From positions 1,507,501 to 1,571,500 of the forward strand of contig NZ_CP128494.1 in assembly GCF_030369615.1 (NCBI RefSeq): a DNA stretch of 64,000 nucleotides. The letters run 5' to 3'. Position 1 is the stretch's first letter. Each line of letters starts with the position of its first letter. Both the position numbers and the translations under genes were made by a program. Of the stretch, positions 34,930-43,356 are shown in pieces. Below the pieces are notes generated by a model. It saw nothing but the letters and a program-made list of their open reading frames with translations. It made no database searches and was not told the DNA's origin. This DNA comes from Geobacillus stearothermophilus ATCC 12980. Its GTDB lineage: Bacteria; Bacillota; Bacilli; Bacillales; Anoxybacillaceae.

Positions 34930-35426
34930 TTGTGTCCGTCTTTTTCTTTTTCTTTTACAAGATCGACGAGCTTTGCACCCGTCATCTTCTGCAAATCATC
35001 GACGCACAGTTCGATTTGCATGCCAATCTTTCCTGCACTGACAATGATTTTTTTAAGTTGAAGAGCCGTTTCATCAATAAACGTGGCATATTGCTTCTTC
35101 ATTCCAATCGGTGAACATCCGCCGCGAACATAGCCTGTGTGCTTTTCAATCTCATGAACAGGAAGAAGCTCTACTTTTTTCTCTTGTGCCGCTTTCGCTG
35201 CTTTTTTCAAATCAAGTTCCGCCTCTACAGGAATGACAAATACGTAAATCGTTCCGCTGCTTCCTTTTGTCACTAACGTTTTATAGACGGTTTTTGGGTC
35301 TTTTCCGATTTTTTTCGCTACGGATACCCCATCGATTTTTCCATCGTTGTTTTCATATGTCCACACATCATATAAGATGCCTTCTCGGTCTAATAGACGC
35401 ATCGCGTTCGTTTTTGCTTGTTTCAT
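34926..35426 (-). CDS. ybaK: Cys-tRNA(Pro)/Cys-tRNA(Cys) deacylase YbaK
   Basis: This 166-residue trans-editing enzyme hydrolyses mischarged Cys-tRNA(Pro). Typical features are MKQAKTNAMRLLDREGI, the conserved lysine in DPKTVYKTLVTKG and the substrate pocket GYVRGGCSPIGMKK. It is convergent with the EEP gene and shares its CTAG. Upstream is GGGGAAATG. A housekeeping function riding in an AT-rich accessory block is unusual; another copy elsewhere in the chromosome cannot be excluded. Confidence 0.93.
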   Translation of the reverse strand: MKQAKTNAMRLLDREGILYDVWTYENNDGKIDGVSVAKKIGKDPKTVYKTLVTKGSSGTIYVFVIPVEAELDLKKAAKAAQEKKVELLPVHEIEKHTGYVRGGCSPIGMKKQYATFIDETALQLKKIIVSAGKIGMQIELCVDDLQKMTGAKLVDLVKEKEKDGHN

Positions 35427-35537
35427 CTCATTTCCCCTACCTATTAAGTAGCTTCATGTTTAGTTTACCTTAAACCGCTTTTCTTAACAACTTTTACGGA
35501 CCAAGGGAAGCGAAGAAGTCTTTGATCATGATAAAAA

Positions 35538-35560
35538 GGGACATCCCCGCGGGACATCCC
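35538..35560 (-). terminator. adhE terminator
   Basis: On the minus strand GGGATGTCCC, a 3-base loop and GGGATGTCCC pair through G-T wobbles into a 10-bp stem followed by TTTTTATC. Confidence 0.7.
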
Positions 35561-35567
35561 TGTTTCT

Positions 35568-38174
35568 TCATTCAACCCCTTTATACGCTTGGCGATAAAT
35601 GTCGGCAAGGTCGCTGACTAATGGTAATTTTGGGTTGGCTGTTGTACATTGATCTTCAAAAGCTAGTTCAGCAAGTTGTTCGACTTTGCTTTCAAACTCT
35701 TCTTTGCTGACGCCTGTTTCCGCGATGCTTAATGGCATTTCAAGCTCTTTTGCAAGCTTGATAATCGCTTGAATGAGGCTTTCGACTCCTTCTTCCGTTG
35801 TGCGTGCTGGCAATCCTAAAATGCGTGCGATTTCCGCATAGCGTTTATCCGCGATAAAATGTTCATATTTAGGGAACGCTACAAATTTCTTCGGTTTTGT
35901 CGCGTTATAACGAATGACGTGCGGCATTAAAATCGTGTTCGCACGTCCGTGCGGAATATGGAATTCTGCGCCAAGTTTATGCGCTAAACTATGGTTAATG
36001 CCTAAAAATGCGTTCGCGAATGCCATACCGGCAATCGTTGATGCGTTATGCATTTTTTCGCGCGCCACTTCATCGTTGCCGTTTTTGTATGCGCGTGGCA
36101 AGTATTCAAAGACGAGTTGAATGGCTTTTAGTGCTAATCCGTCTGTGTAGTCGTTTGCCATGTTCGATACGTACGCTTCAATCGCATGTGTTAATACGTC
36201 CATACCTGTATCCGCTGTAATATGTTTTGGCATCGTCATGACGAATTGTGGGTCAACGATGGCGACATCTGGTGTTAACTCGTAGTCAGCAAGCGGATAT
36301 TTGACGTTATTTTTCTTATCTGTAATGACCGCAAACGATGTCACTTCTGAACCTGTACCAGATGTTGTTGGAATCGCGACAAATTGCGCTTTTTGACCGA
36401 GTTTTGGATATTTAAATACGCGTTTACGAATATCTAAAAACTTTTGTTTTAAGCCATTAAAGTCGGTATTTGGATGTTCATAGAACAGCCACATCGCTTT
36501 CGCCGCGTCCATCGCCGAACCACCGCCGAGCGCGATGATGACGTCTGGCTGGAACGCATGCATCATGTCGGCACCTTTCATCACTGTTTCAATTGATGGA
36601 TCTGGTTCAACTTCTGAGAAAATTTCGCAATGCACATAATCTGGACGTTTACGCAAATAGTATAACACTTTATCGACATAGCCGAGCTTCACCATACCTG
36701 GGTCTGTAACGATAAAGGCACGTGAGATGTTTGGCATTTTCGCTAAATATTGTGTCGCATGTTTTTCAAAATAAATTTTTGGTGGAACTTTAAACCATTG
36801 CATGTTTACATTCCTTCTCGCTAATTTTTTAATATTAATTAAGTGTGTCGCACCCACGTTTGTCGAAACGGAGTTGCCTCCAAACGTACCGCAACCGAGC
36901 GTCAATGACGGAATGTATGCGTTGTAAATGTCCCCGATCGCTCCTTGTGAAGATGGTGCATTAGAGATGATTCGTCCTGCTTTCATTCGCTTACCGAATT
37001 CAAGAATGACGTCTTGATTTTCCGAATGAATGACAGCGGAGTGGCCAAGTCCACCAAATTCAAGCATTTCTTCTGCTCGTTTTAACCCTTCTTCTGTGCT
37101 ATTCACCTTATAGCACGCCAATACAGGACTTAATTTTTCACGAGAAAGCGGCTCTTGCGGACCGACGCTTTTTAATTCTGCGACAAGAATTTTCGTATCA
37201 ACTGGAACGTCCACACCGGCCATTTTTGCAATTTCATATGCTGGTTTACCGACGATATTCGGGTTTACTGCACACGTATTTTCATTAATGACAAGCTTTT
37301 CGACTTTTTTCTTTTCTTCTTCATTTAAAAAGTAACATTTGTTTGCGATCATTTCGTTTTTCACCGCATCATATATTTCTTTATCAATAATGACCGCTTG
37401 TTCAGATGCACAAATCATTCCGTTATCAAACGTTTTTGAAAGAATAAGGTCGTTCACCGCGCGTTTAATATTTGCTGTTTTTTCAATATAACAAGGTACG
37501 TTACCAGGTCCAACCCCTAATGCTGGTTTTCCTGAGCTATATGCTGCTTTGACCATGCCTGCTCCACCTGTCGCAAGAATAAGCGAAACACCAGGGTGAT
37601 GCATAAGTTGTTGCGTTGCTTCAACGGAAGGTGTTTCGATCCATTGAATACAATGTTCTGGCGCACCGGCCGCAATCGCTGCATCACGTAAAATGCGTGC
37701 CGCTTCACTGCTGCATTTTTGCGCGGACGGATGGAACGCAAAAATGATTGGATTGCGCGTCTTGATTGAAATAAGCGCTTTAAACATCGTTGTTGATGTT
37801 GGGTTTGTTACTGGTGTAACCCCAGCGATGACTCCAACAGGCTCAGCAATTTCAATAATACCTTCTTGTTCATTTTCGCGAATAACGCCGACGGTTTTAT
37901 CATATTTGATGTTATGATAAATGTATTCTGTCGCAAAAATGTTTTTAATGATTTTATCTTCATACACGCCACGTTTTGTTTCTTCAATCGCTAACTTCGC
38001 TAAATACATATGTTTGTCAAGTCCAGCTAACGCCATTTGCTTAACGATATGATCAATCGCTTCTTGATCGTAATCACGAAACGCTTTTAACGCTTTTTGC
38101 GCATTCGCGACGAGCGTATCGATCATTTTTGTAACTTCTTTCTTTTGGTCTAATACTTTTTCATCAACAGCCAT
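35568..38174 (-). CDS. adhE: Bifunctional acetaldehyde-CoA/alcohol dehydrogenase
   Basis: This 868-residue fermentative enzyme converts acetyl-CoA to acetaldehyde to ethanol, regenerating NAD+. The N-terminal CoA-acylating aldehyde dehydrogenase half has catalytic C255 ([13 protein letters not shown]). The C-terminal iron-ADH half starts at about residue 460 and has [36 protein letters not shown] and the metal-binding [19 protein letters not shown]. Full length, no damage. It has its own promoter with two Rex-like operators. It lies at the right end of the AT-rich block, so it is probably acquired, perhaps from a lower-GC thermophilic bacillus. Confidence 0.97.
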   Translation of the reverse strand: MAVDEKVLDQKKEVTKMIDTLVANAQKALKAFRDYDQEAIDHIVKQMALAGLDKHMYLAKLAIEETKRGVYEDKIIKNIFATEYIYHNIKYDKTVGVIRENEQEGIIEIAEPVGVIAGVTPVTNPTSTTMFKALISIKTRNPIIFAFHPSAQKCSSEAARILRDAAIAAGAPEHCIQWIETPSVEATQQLMHHPGVSLILATGGAGMVKAAYSSGKPALGVGPGNVPCYIEKTANIKRAVNDLILSKTFDNGMICASEQAVIIDKEIYDAVKNEMIANKCYFLNEEEKKKVEKLVINENTCAVNPNIVGKPAYEIAKMAGVDVPVDTKILVAELKSVGPQEPLSREKLSPVLACYKVNSTEEGLKRAEEMLEFGGLGHSAVIHSENQDVILEFGKRMKAGRIISNAPSSQGAIGDIYNAYIPSLTLGCGTFGGNSVSTNVGATHLINIKKLARRNVNMQWFKVPPKIYFEKHATQYLAKMPNISRAFIVTDPGMVKLGYVDKVLYYLRKRPDYVHCEIFSEVEPDPSIETVMKGADMMHAFQPDVIIALGGGSAMDAAKAMWLFYEHPNTDFNGLKQKFLDIRKRVFKYPKLGQKAQFVAIPTTSGTGSEVTSFAVITDKKNNVKYPLADYELTPDVAIVDPQFVMTMPKHITADTGMDVLTHAIEAYVSNMANDYTDGLALKAIQLVFEYLPRAYKNGNDEVAREKMHNASTIAGMAFANAFLGINHSLAHKLGAEFHIPHGRANTILMPHVIRYNATKPKKFVAFPKYEHFIADKRYAEIARILGLPARTTEEGVESLIQAIIKLAKELEMPLSIAETGVSKEEFESKVEQLAELAFEDQCTTANPKLPLVSDLADIYRQAYKGVE

Positions 38175-38202
38175 ATAAGACCCTTCCCCTCCTGTATTGT
38201 CC

Positions 38203-38220
38203 TTGTGAAGTTTTTCACAA
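38203..38220 (-). promoter_or_regulatory. adhE: Rex operator 1 of adhE
   Basis: TTGTGAAGTTTTTCACAA matches the Rex consensus TTGTGAAnnnnTTCACAA exactly. It lies downstream of a TATAAT -10 at 38260-38265 (minus strand), where a bound Rex would block elongation until NADH rises. Confidence 0.8.
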
Positions 38221-38296
38221 GTTAATTGAAAATAAAAATATGATTGTTTTCACATTCACATTATAACGAGGATAAGCCTGTTTGTGTGTGTCAGCT

Positions 38297-38314
38297 TTGT
38301 GAAATATTGAGCAA
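38297..38314 (-). promoter_or_regulatory. adhE: Rex operator 2 of adhE (one weaker arm)
   Basis: TTGTGAAATATTGAGCAA agrees with TTGTGAAATATTTCACAA at about 15 of 18 positions, upstream of the same -10 and 94 bases from operator 1. Confidence 0.55.
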
Positions 38315-38354
38315 ATATGTTGTATAAGAGAACCGCTTCTTATAAAGAAGGCGG

Positions 38355-38480
38355 TTACTCACACACTGGATTGCGTGGAATCTTTTCAAACGAAATATCG
38401 TTGTACATGCGCGTATTTCGCTTAACGATCACGACGTAGTTAGCCGTCCATATATAAGAAGGAATATCTTGATCCACGAG
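38355..38480 (-). pseudogene. C-terminal fragment of an unrecognised protein
   Basis: A frame of about 40 codons ending with TAA at 38355 reads DQDIPSYIWTANYVVIVKR, then NTRMYNDISFEKIPRNPVCE. It looks like genuine protein sequence but is cut by the IS4 element at about 38481. No family recognised. The other side of the IS contains the start of a TctC protein, whose C-terminus this does not resemble. Confidence 0.45.
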
Positions 38481-38481
38481 T

Positions 38482-39716
38482 GTTGATTATCCAAAATTAT
38501 ACATACGCCTTCCATAAATTTGGGCATACTCAAACAAAGCAGCGGCCCTCCCGGATTTCCAATCGAGAGGAAGCTGCCCAGAGAAAAAACGGCGAACGAA
38601 CGAAATGAAGGAAAGAGAGACGTTCGTCTGTTTTTTGGTTTGATCATACAGCCATCGCAGCAACACATACGCGATGAACGCCGCAAACAGTTGGTTGTAT
38701 ACCGCATTTTCCGTCGTGCCAAACAAGGTCGGGACATTCAGATATTGCTTCACCCAACGGAAAAAGATCTCAACAGTCCAACGTTGTTGGTACATGTCGG
38801 CAATGGTTTCCGCAGATGCATGGAAGAGGTTCGTCACGACCCGAATGTCGCGGCCATTCGCATCTCGAAAGATCACCACCCGGTGACGCTTGGTGGAGCG
38901 GTATTGTTTCGTTCCCAACTGGCACGTGAAGTCGGCTTGAACCGATGAGGATGCGCTCGGAAGGCGGTTCAAGCTTTTTTTCTGATGAAGTTCGATGTTG
39001 TCCTTCATCCGAATGACAAACAGCTGATGCTGCTCTACAAATCGATCGAGGCGTTCGATTTTGAAATACGCCCGGTCTTCCACCAGCACTTGTTGAGCGT
39101 TCGTCAACTGTTCTCCCACCGGGCCATCGTGACGCAGCCCGGTCGTTTCCACCACGTCTGCCGGCAACGAGAATTCCGGCGAATACGCGACGTGCAGCTT
39201 CACTCCGGCGCGTTCGCCGTGATACGGCGCCCATGGCAGGCGGTTTTTCCCGACCGTGACGGTCGTCGAATCCACCACCCGAAGCGGTTTGGGAAACCGA
39301 AGCGAACGGCGGGTTTGGCGGTTGCACTTGGAAATGATCAACGCCAACAAGCGTTTCATGATGTCATAGGGAACTTCTTTCGCTTTCTTGTATACAGTTG
39401 AATAATGGAATCGCGGCAATCCATACAGAGGCCCCACATCGGCTCCGTGGCGAAAGCTTTTCCATTGATGCATGGCGGCCAGCAGGAAGAAGTGAATCAA
39501 CTCGCGCAACGTAAAGGTTCGAGACGAATCACGATACCCAACCGCTTCGGCAATCAGTTGAATCTCTTCATCCGAAACAAGTTTTTGCATCAAATTCGGG
39601 AGTGTGGTATGCTTGTTCATAGAGAGCACCTCCTGGGTTTGTTTGTGTCGCTGCTCACATTCTACAGGAAAGGTGCTCTTTTTTCTATACCCTTTGGATT
39701 TTATTGGATAATCAAC
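38482..39716 (-). mobile_element. IS4-family insertion sequence
   Basis: About 1.24 kb, bounded by GTTGATTATCCAA (38482-38494) and TTGGATAATCAAC (39704-39716), with one intact transposase. No target duplication is visible, suggesting the flanks have been rearranged. Similar in type to IS4Bsu1/IS5377; the exact name is tentative. Confidence 0.85.
38487..39620 (-). CDS. IS4-family transposase
   Basis: This 377-residue DDE transposase has LRVVDSTTVTVGK (first Asp), VLVEDRAYFKIERL (second Asp) and MYQQRWTVEIFFRWVKQYLNV (the Y-x2-R-x3-E region with catalytic Glu). The start at 39620 follows GGAGGTGCTCTCT; three upstream codons are in frame but unsupported. Intact. The stop codon lies only about five bases from the element's right repeat, as is common in this family. 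Confidence 0.92.
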   Translation of the reverse strand: MNKHTTLPNLMQKLVSDEEIQLIAEAVGYRDSSRTFTLRELIHFFLLAAMHQWKSFRHGADVGPLYGLPRFHYSTVYKKAKEVPYDIMKRLLALIISKCNRQTRRSLRFPKPLRVVDSTTVTVGKNRLPWAPYHGERAGVKLHVAYSPEFSLPADVVETTGLRHDGPVGEQLTNAQQVLVEDRAYFKIERLDRFVEQHQLFVIRMKDNIELHQKKSLNRLPSASSSVQADFTCQLGTKQYRSTKRHRVVIFRDANGRDIRVVTNLFHASAETIADMYQQRWTVEIFFRWVKQYLNVPTLFGTTENAVYNQLFAAFIAYVLLRWLYDQTKKQTNVSLSFISFVRRFFSGQLPLDWKSGRAAALFEYAQIYGRRMYNFG

Positions 39717-40071
39717 ACGCCTGACTTTTTATATTGCCGCGGCGGCTTCTCATCTGCCGCATCTGAATAACTTCTTGTCTCAAACAACAGACCGCCCCGC
39801 CGCCGCCCGGTTTGTTTTCGACCGTCATTGTTTGTTTGACGAGCCCCGTCTCATCGAGCACTTTCGTAATGGCGCGGGCCGTTAAATCCCAACCGCCGCC
39901 CGCCCCAGACGGAGCAACAATCGTAATCGGCTTCGTCGGATAGTTTGAGGCCGATGAGCCAGAGTTCGAACCGGATGATTTCGCCCCCGCCGATTCATTG
40001 CCCCCACAGGCCGCCAAAGCCAGTGTCATCATCCCTGCAGCGAGCAATCCCCACCATTTCGTTTTCTTCAT
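39717..40071 (-). pseudogene. Tripartite tricarboxylate transporter binding protein (TctC), 5' fragment
   Basis: The first about 95 residues are a TctC/Bug-type lipoprotein: a signal peptide with lipobox LALAACGG, a low-complexity serine/glycine linker, then YPTKPITIVAPSGAGGGWDLTAR and VENKPGGGGAV. Homology then stops abruptly at about 39790, and the frame runs through unrelated sequence into the IS4 end. The usual protein is over 300 residues and is followed by tctB and tctA, which are absent. Probably a deletion relic. Confidence 0.85.
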
Positions 40072-40450
40072 TTCTCCCTTGCCCCCTTGTTTTTGATAAC
40101 GTTTTCAATCACAACCTTACCATGCCGTGGGATGAGTGTGAAGTTTTTGAAAATAAAATGAATTTTGTGCATTTTGTTCATGGACATATAGCCGACATGA
40201 TCTCATATGGCCAAGACGCCTAGCGGAACGCCGGAGCCCCATAACAAAAAAAGACCGCCAGCCTTCAAGGCCGACGGTGCATAAAACGTTGGCACGGTAC
40301 ATACTTTCTGATTTTTGTTCCTCCTCTTTCATGTGACCGGACGATCATCCGTTTTCTACAATCGATCACTTACGAATCAGTGATTTCCTCTACCTCTTTT
40401 GCCACCGCCAACTGTCCTCGTTAGATGGCCGCCTTTTGTATTGGATTCCC
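40072..40450. other. Intergenic region with minus-strand terminator
   Basis: No gene is supported. CCGCCAGCCTT and AAGGCCGACGG (40255-40276) form a stem which on the minus strand is followed by seven T. It probably ends the transcript of the Rpn-like gene at 40451. Confidence 0.55.
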
Positions 40451-41359
40451 CTACTCTTCAAGCAATTCCCAAACATCTTCCTCTGGAAGATCCACCAACC
40501 TAGCAATGTCTTCCGCCTTCATTCCTTTGCGCGCCATGTTGCGGATCAGCTGTTTCATTCCTTGTTTCATTCCTTGTTTCATTCCTTGTTCCATTCCCTG
40601 TTTCATACCTTGTTTGATCCCTTCTTCCAACCCCTGTTTCCTTCCCTTTTGCTCATAGGAAATGATCAGCTCCAACACTTTTTCTCTTTCTTTCGTTTCC
40701 ATCGCCTTCACCTCTCTTTGCAGTTGTTGCTCTTCCTCCTCCGACAGCTTCACATATGTTTCAAAAAAGCCCAACAAGAGCCGCTGCCTCGCCTCATCCA
40801 GCTCCAATCGCACCAACATGCGCAAAAACTCTTTTTTTAACTCGATTTTCTCACTTTCAGTATACCCCATTTTGCCAAGGAGGGCAGCCGCGATCGGATT
40901 GTCATGCCGGATATAGTCTCTCCAATGTTTCTTGCGCAGCTCCACGGGGAAAAAGCGAAACTGCAGCACGTCGCCAAAGGGAAACTCGATTGAGAACACG
41001 GACGGTTCCTCGCGAAGGGCCTCATAGCTGAAGACAGCGATCGGAACGATGCGGGTGCGGTATTTTTCAAACAAACGGCTGAAATAGATAAACATGCGCT
41101 CTGGAAACGATGGCTGCACGTAGCTTTGATTCTCCACATGAACGATGATCAGCCCGTCTTCCCCTTTCAGCTTCGTCTCGACCAATAGATCGACGCGGTA
41201 TTTTTCACCTGCCGTGACATCGGTAAACAGTTCTTCGGACAAAAAGGACAAATGGCGGAAATCGATATGCTCGTGGATGTCGGGGAAAAAGAGAAGGAGA
41301 AACTCTTCGAAGAACGTTTGAATCAGCTCTTTGAACAATCGGTCATGGTCAATGGCCAT
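40451..41359 (-). CDS. Rpn-family recombination-promoting nuclease-like protein
   Basis: This 302-residue protein of the Rpn/PD-(D/E)XK transposase-like family has an N-terminal DRLFKELIQTFFEEFLLLFFP and a nuclease core with YRVDLLVETKLKGEDGLIIVHVENQS, in which the D, ExK and nearby E are the expected catalytic set. A C-terminal charged region holds a run of GMKQ/GMEQ units (residues about 252-275) encoded by a 12-base tandem repeat. The last 25 residues form a small helical end. Such proteins are common, multicopy and horizontally mobile. Its start is the ATG at 41359. Confidence 0.85.
   Translation of the reverse strand: MAIDHDRLFKELIQTFFEEFLLLFFPDIHEHIDFRHLSFLSEELFTDVTAGEKYRVDLLVETKLKGEDGLIIVHVENQSYVQPSFPERMFIYFSRLFEKYRTRIVPIAVFSYEALREEPSVFSIEFPFGDVLQFRFFPVELRKKHWRDYIRHDNPIAAALLGKMGYTESEKIELKKEFLRMLVRLELDEARQRLLLGFFETYVKLSEEEEQQLQREVKAMETKEREKVLELIISYEQKGRKQGLEEGIKQGMKQGMEQGMKQGMKQGMKQLIRNMARKGMKAEDIARLVDLPEEDVWELLEE
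40549..40624 (-). repeat. 12-base tandem repeat in the Rpn-like gene
   Basis: Units close to TTCATTCCTTGT repeat about five to six times on the plus strand, each encoding KQGM or EQGM on minus. The repeat stays in frame because the unit is a multiple of three. Confidence 0.8.
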
Positions 41360-41418
41360 TCGATCACCCCTCTTTGAACGTGTTCGATTCTATCCATTCG
41401 CAAACAGGGGGTGAAAAT

Positions 41419-42035
41419 CCATACCCATCAAGTTAAGAATTTTGGTCTTTGTGCATCGTCAAAAACACGGTATCCTTTCTAACGAACACTCCACGTTAGA
41501 AAGGATTTTTTTCATGGAAAAACAAATGAAAGCATGGATTCAAACCATTCGTCAACTCTTTTCTCCCGAAGAATGAACCCGTCTCGCACAGAAAACAGGC
41601 TTTATCCGGCGGCAGCGTTCGTTAACGGCGGAAGCCTTTCTGACTCTCTGTGCATGGGGATGTTTCAAGCTCGGATGTATTGGCATCAAAAGGAAGACAT
41701 TGAAATCAGTGAACGGAAAGCGCTCGATCTTCTCCAATCGTATTGGCACCAGTTGCTTTTGCGTTCGCATATGGCGGAAATCAACCTTTTCTCTCTCCTT
41801 TCCCTGTTACGAAAACATGCCAAGAAAGGTCGAAGGAAAGGGGAAGAAACGGCATCAGATATCGTAACGAAATTAGAGATATGGTAGAATTAGATATGGA
41901 TATAAATACCAAACACCCCTCTTCTGGAGGGGGATTTGGTATGCCCAATAATGGATGTGATCCCCATCATTCACTGCGGGGATGAACACGAGTATCGTCT
42001 TAAAAATTTTATACCGCTAAACTTGACGGGTATGG
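41419..42035 (+). mobile_element. Internally deleted IS231-like element (MITE-like)
   Basis: Terminal repeats CCATACCCATCAAGTT (41419-41434) and AACTTGACGGGTATGG (42020-42035) differ at one position. Just inside the left end is a perfect hairpin ATCCTTTCTAACG/CGTTAGAAAGGAT (41472-41506). The transposase start (ATG 41514) is followed by WIQTIRQLFSPEE, an in-frame TGA, then TRLAQKTGFIRRQRSLTAEA. Near 41662 it jumps to the C-terminal end (frame to 41887, KALDLLQSYWHQLLLRSHM). The whole catalytic middle is missing. Confidence 0.75.
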
Positions 42036-42083
42036 GGTTGTTGACAGGGGTTAAAAAGGAAAAGCCGAGCGCGGCGGGCGGGG

Positions 42084-42587
42084 TTACGGCGTTTCTTCTG
42101 CCAACGACAACGCCTCTCGATAGAGACGTTGGGAGAGATAAAATCCATTTTCAAGCAAAGTGTCTAACAGCGGCTTGACTTCCGCTATTTTCCTGTTTTT
42201 CTTTCCCAGAATCAAAACTCCGATTGTACCGATAGGCCGTAAAAGGAATTGTTTCGACAATGATCTGGCAGCATGCTCATCCATCACAACGACTTGAGCA
42301 CCAAGTTCTTTCGCTCCAATAATAACTTCTAACTCCCCGGCATGGAATTTTCCATATAAACTTTCAACAAGGCTGCGATTTTTTACATGGTATAGTCGAA
42401 ACACCCCCTCGCTGACCAATCGTTTGAGCTCCTCTTTTCCATAATGGCGTGGGGCATGGTTATGAACAATTTCTTGATAGACAGCTTCCGGAACATATAC
42501 TTCATCAAATAGTTCAGACAAAAGAGTCAATTGACCAACGATCGACAGACCTATAATCGGTGTAGAATTAACCGTAACCCTACTCAT
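42084..42587 (-). CDS. DUF3368/PIN-like domain protein, probable toxin
   Basis: The 167-residue protein begins VNSTPIIGLSIVGQLTLLSELF and has PEAVYQEI, GELEVIIGAKELG and VVMDEHAARSL. These hold the spaced acidic residues of PIN-like nucleases (the first position is Ser-Thr rather than Asp, usual in DUF3368). It is encoded directly after and overlapping (eight bases) a UPF0175 gene, the standard partnership of this toxin-antitoxin-type family. Ribonuclease activity is expected from the fold, not shown. Confidence 0.8.
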   Translation of the reverse strand: MSRVTVNSTPIIGLSIVGQLTLLSELFDEVYVPEAVYQEIVHNHAPRHYGKEELKRLVSEGVFRLYHVKNRSLVESLYGKFHAGELEVIIGAKELGAQVVVMDEHAARSLSKQFLLRPIGTIGVLILGKKNRKIAEVKPLLDTLLENGFYLSQRLYREALSLAEETP

Positions 42588-42876
42588 TGTGATCCCTATT
42601 TTCTTTGCTCAATTTTTGCACCGTGTCCCAATCATCTTTGATGTGTTCCTCCGTATATTCCATCCAAGGAATCGCCTTCGAACGCAATACATCGATAAAT
42701 TCCCCTAAGGGTTTTCCTGCCAATTCAGCCGCTTTCGCCAACGTCACCTGTTTTCCAACAAACAAACCAATCGCCAATGAAAGCTTTATTTTTGCCTCAA
42801 CTGTGTTGCCTTCCAATTCATTAATGGCGGACAAAAACTCTTTCGGCAAGTTCACCTGAAAATAGTCCATGGCCAT
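42580..42876 (-). CDS. UPF0175-family protein, probable antitoxin
   Basis: This protein of about 98 residues contains VEAKIKLSLAIGLFVGKQVTLAKAAELAG and FIDVLRSKAIPWMEY, the helix-turn-helix-like core of UPF0175 proteins, which pair with DUF3368 PIN-like toxins. The ATG at 42876 (10 bases after AAGGG) is preferred; a GTG at 42885 and an ATG at 42870 are alternatives. It likely binds the promoter and the toxin. Confidence 0.8.
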   Translation of the reverse strand: MAMDYFQVNLPKEFLSAINELEGNTVEAKIKLSLAIGLFVGKQVTLAKAAELAGKPLGEFIDVLRSKAIPWMEYTEEHIKDDWDTVQKLSKENRDHNE

Positions 42877-43003
42877 CGAACTCACACCCTTTTTTATTTT
42901 ATTCTATCACACTCTGCTCCTTTTGGATGCAGTCACGGAACGAATAACATTCCCTAAATTTTTACTACATACTCAATACGCCGGAAATGAAACCGACTCA
43001 ATT

Positions 43004-43250
43004 GAACACTCCTCACCCGCGCTCACGTAGAGAAGTAGGGGATTCTCGGGAACACCCTAACATACGGTAAGCGGTCAGCTAAGCCATCCCTGTGCATCCT
43101 ACCGTTAAGCTTCCTCAAAAAGATCGCAATCGAAGCCCTTCCTTTGTTCTTTTGGTGCAAGGGGAAGATCGTTGGTGGAAGACGCCGGTTCATCCCCCAC
43201 TTACACTCATGCTTGGAAGTTAAGGCCTTCTCGGTTCGAGGTGATAAAAA
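43004..43250 (-). mobile_element. Possible second IS605-type right-end relic
   Basis: On the minus strand the sequence ends with GAGAATCCCC..., an imperfect hairpin and GGTGAGGAGTGTTCAA, similar in layout to the end at 28743-28773. About 200 bases of hairpin-prone sequence precede it. No transposase gene. Weaker than the first relic. Confidence 0.35.
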
Positions 43251-43254
43251 GGGG

Positions 43255-43352
43255 ACTGACCCAAAAGGGTAATTTTCCTTAACAAAACACAACATATTGT
43301 CTATATACGGTAATAAGAAAGGGTGTCCCGATCCTTTTGGGACACCCTCACC
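43255..43352. repeat. Short copy of a GGGTGTCCC-ended repeat
   Basis: It starts with GACTGACCCAAAAGGGTA, has ACAACATA and AATAAGAAA in the middle, and ends with the hairpin GGGTGTCCC...GGGACACCC (43320-43349). The same blocks occur in order at 50150-50339 with about 100 extra bases inside. CCCAAAAGG appears at both ends in inverted form, so this is probably a remnant of a small mobile element. The hairpin may also terminate the reductase remnant. Confidence 0.5.
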
Positions 43353-43356
43353 TCTT

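Noticed and set aside
40549..40624. Short tandem repeats considered as a CRISPR array
   Set aside because: 12-base units without spacers, inside a coding frame. No cas genes in the window.
42957..43250. Long minus frame (43023-43463) considered as a gene
   Set aside because: It runs across the repeat, the reductase remnant and the IS605-like end in an unrelated frame; no start signal or known product.
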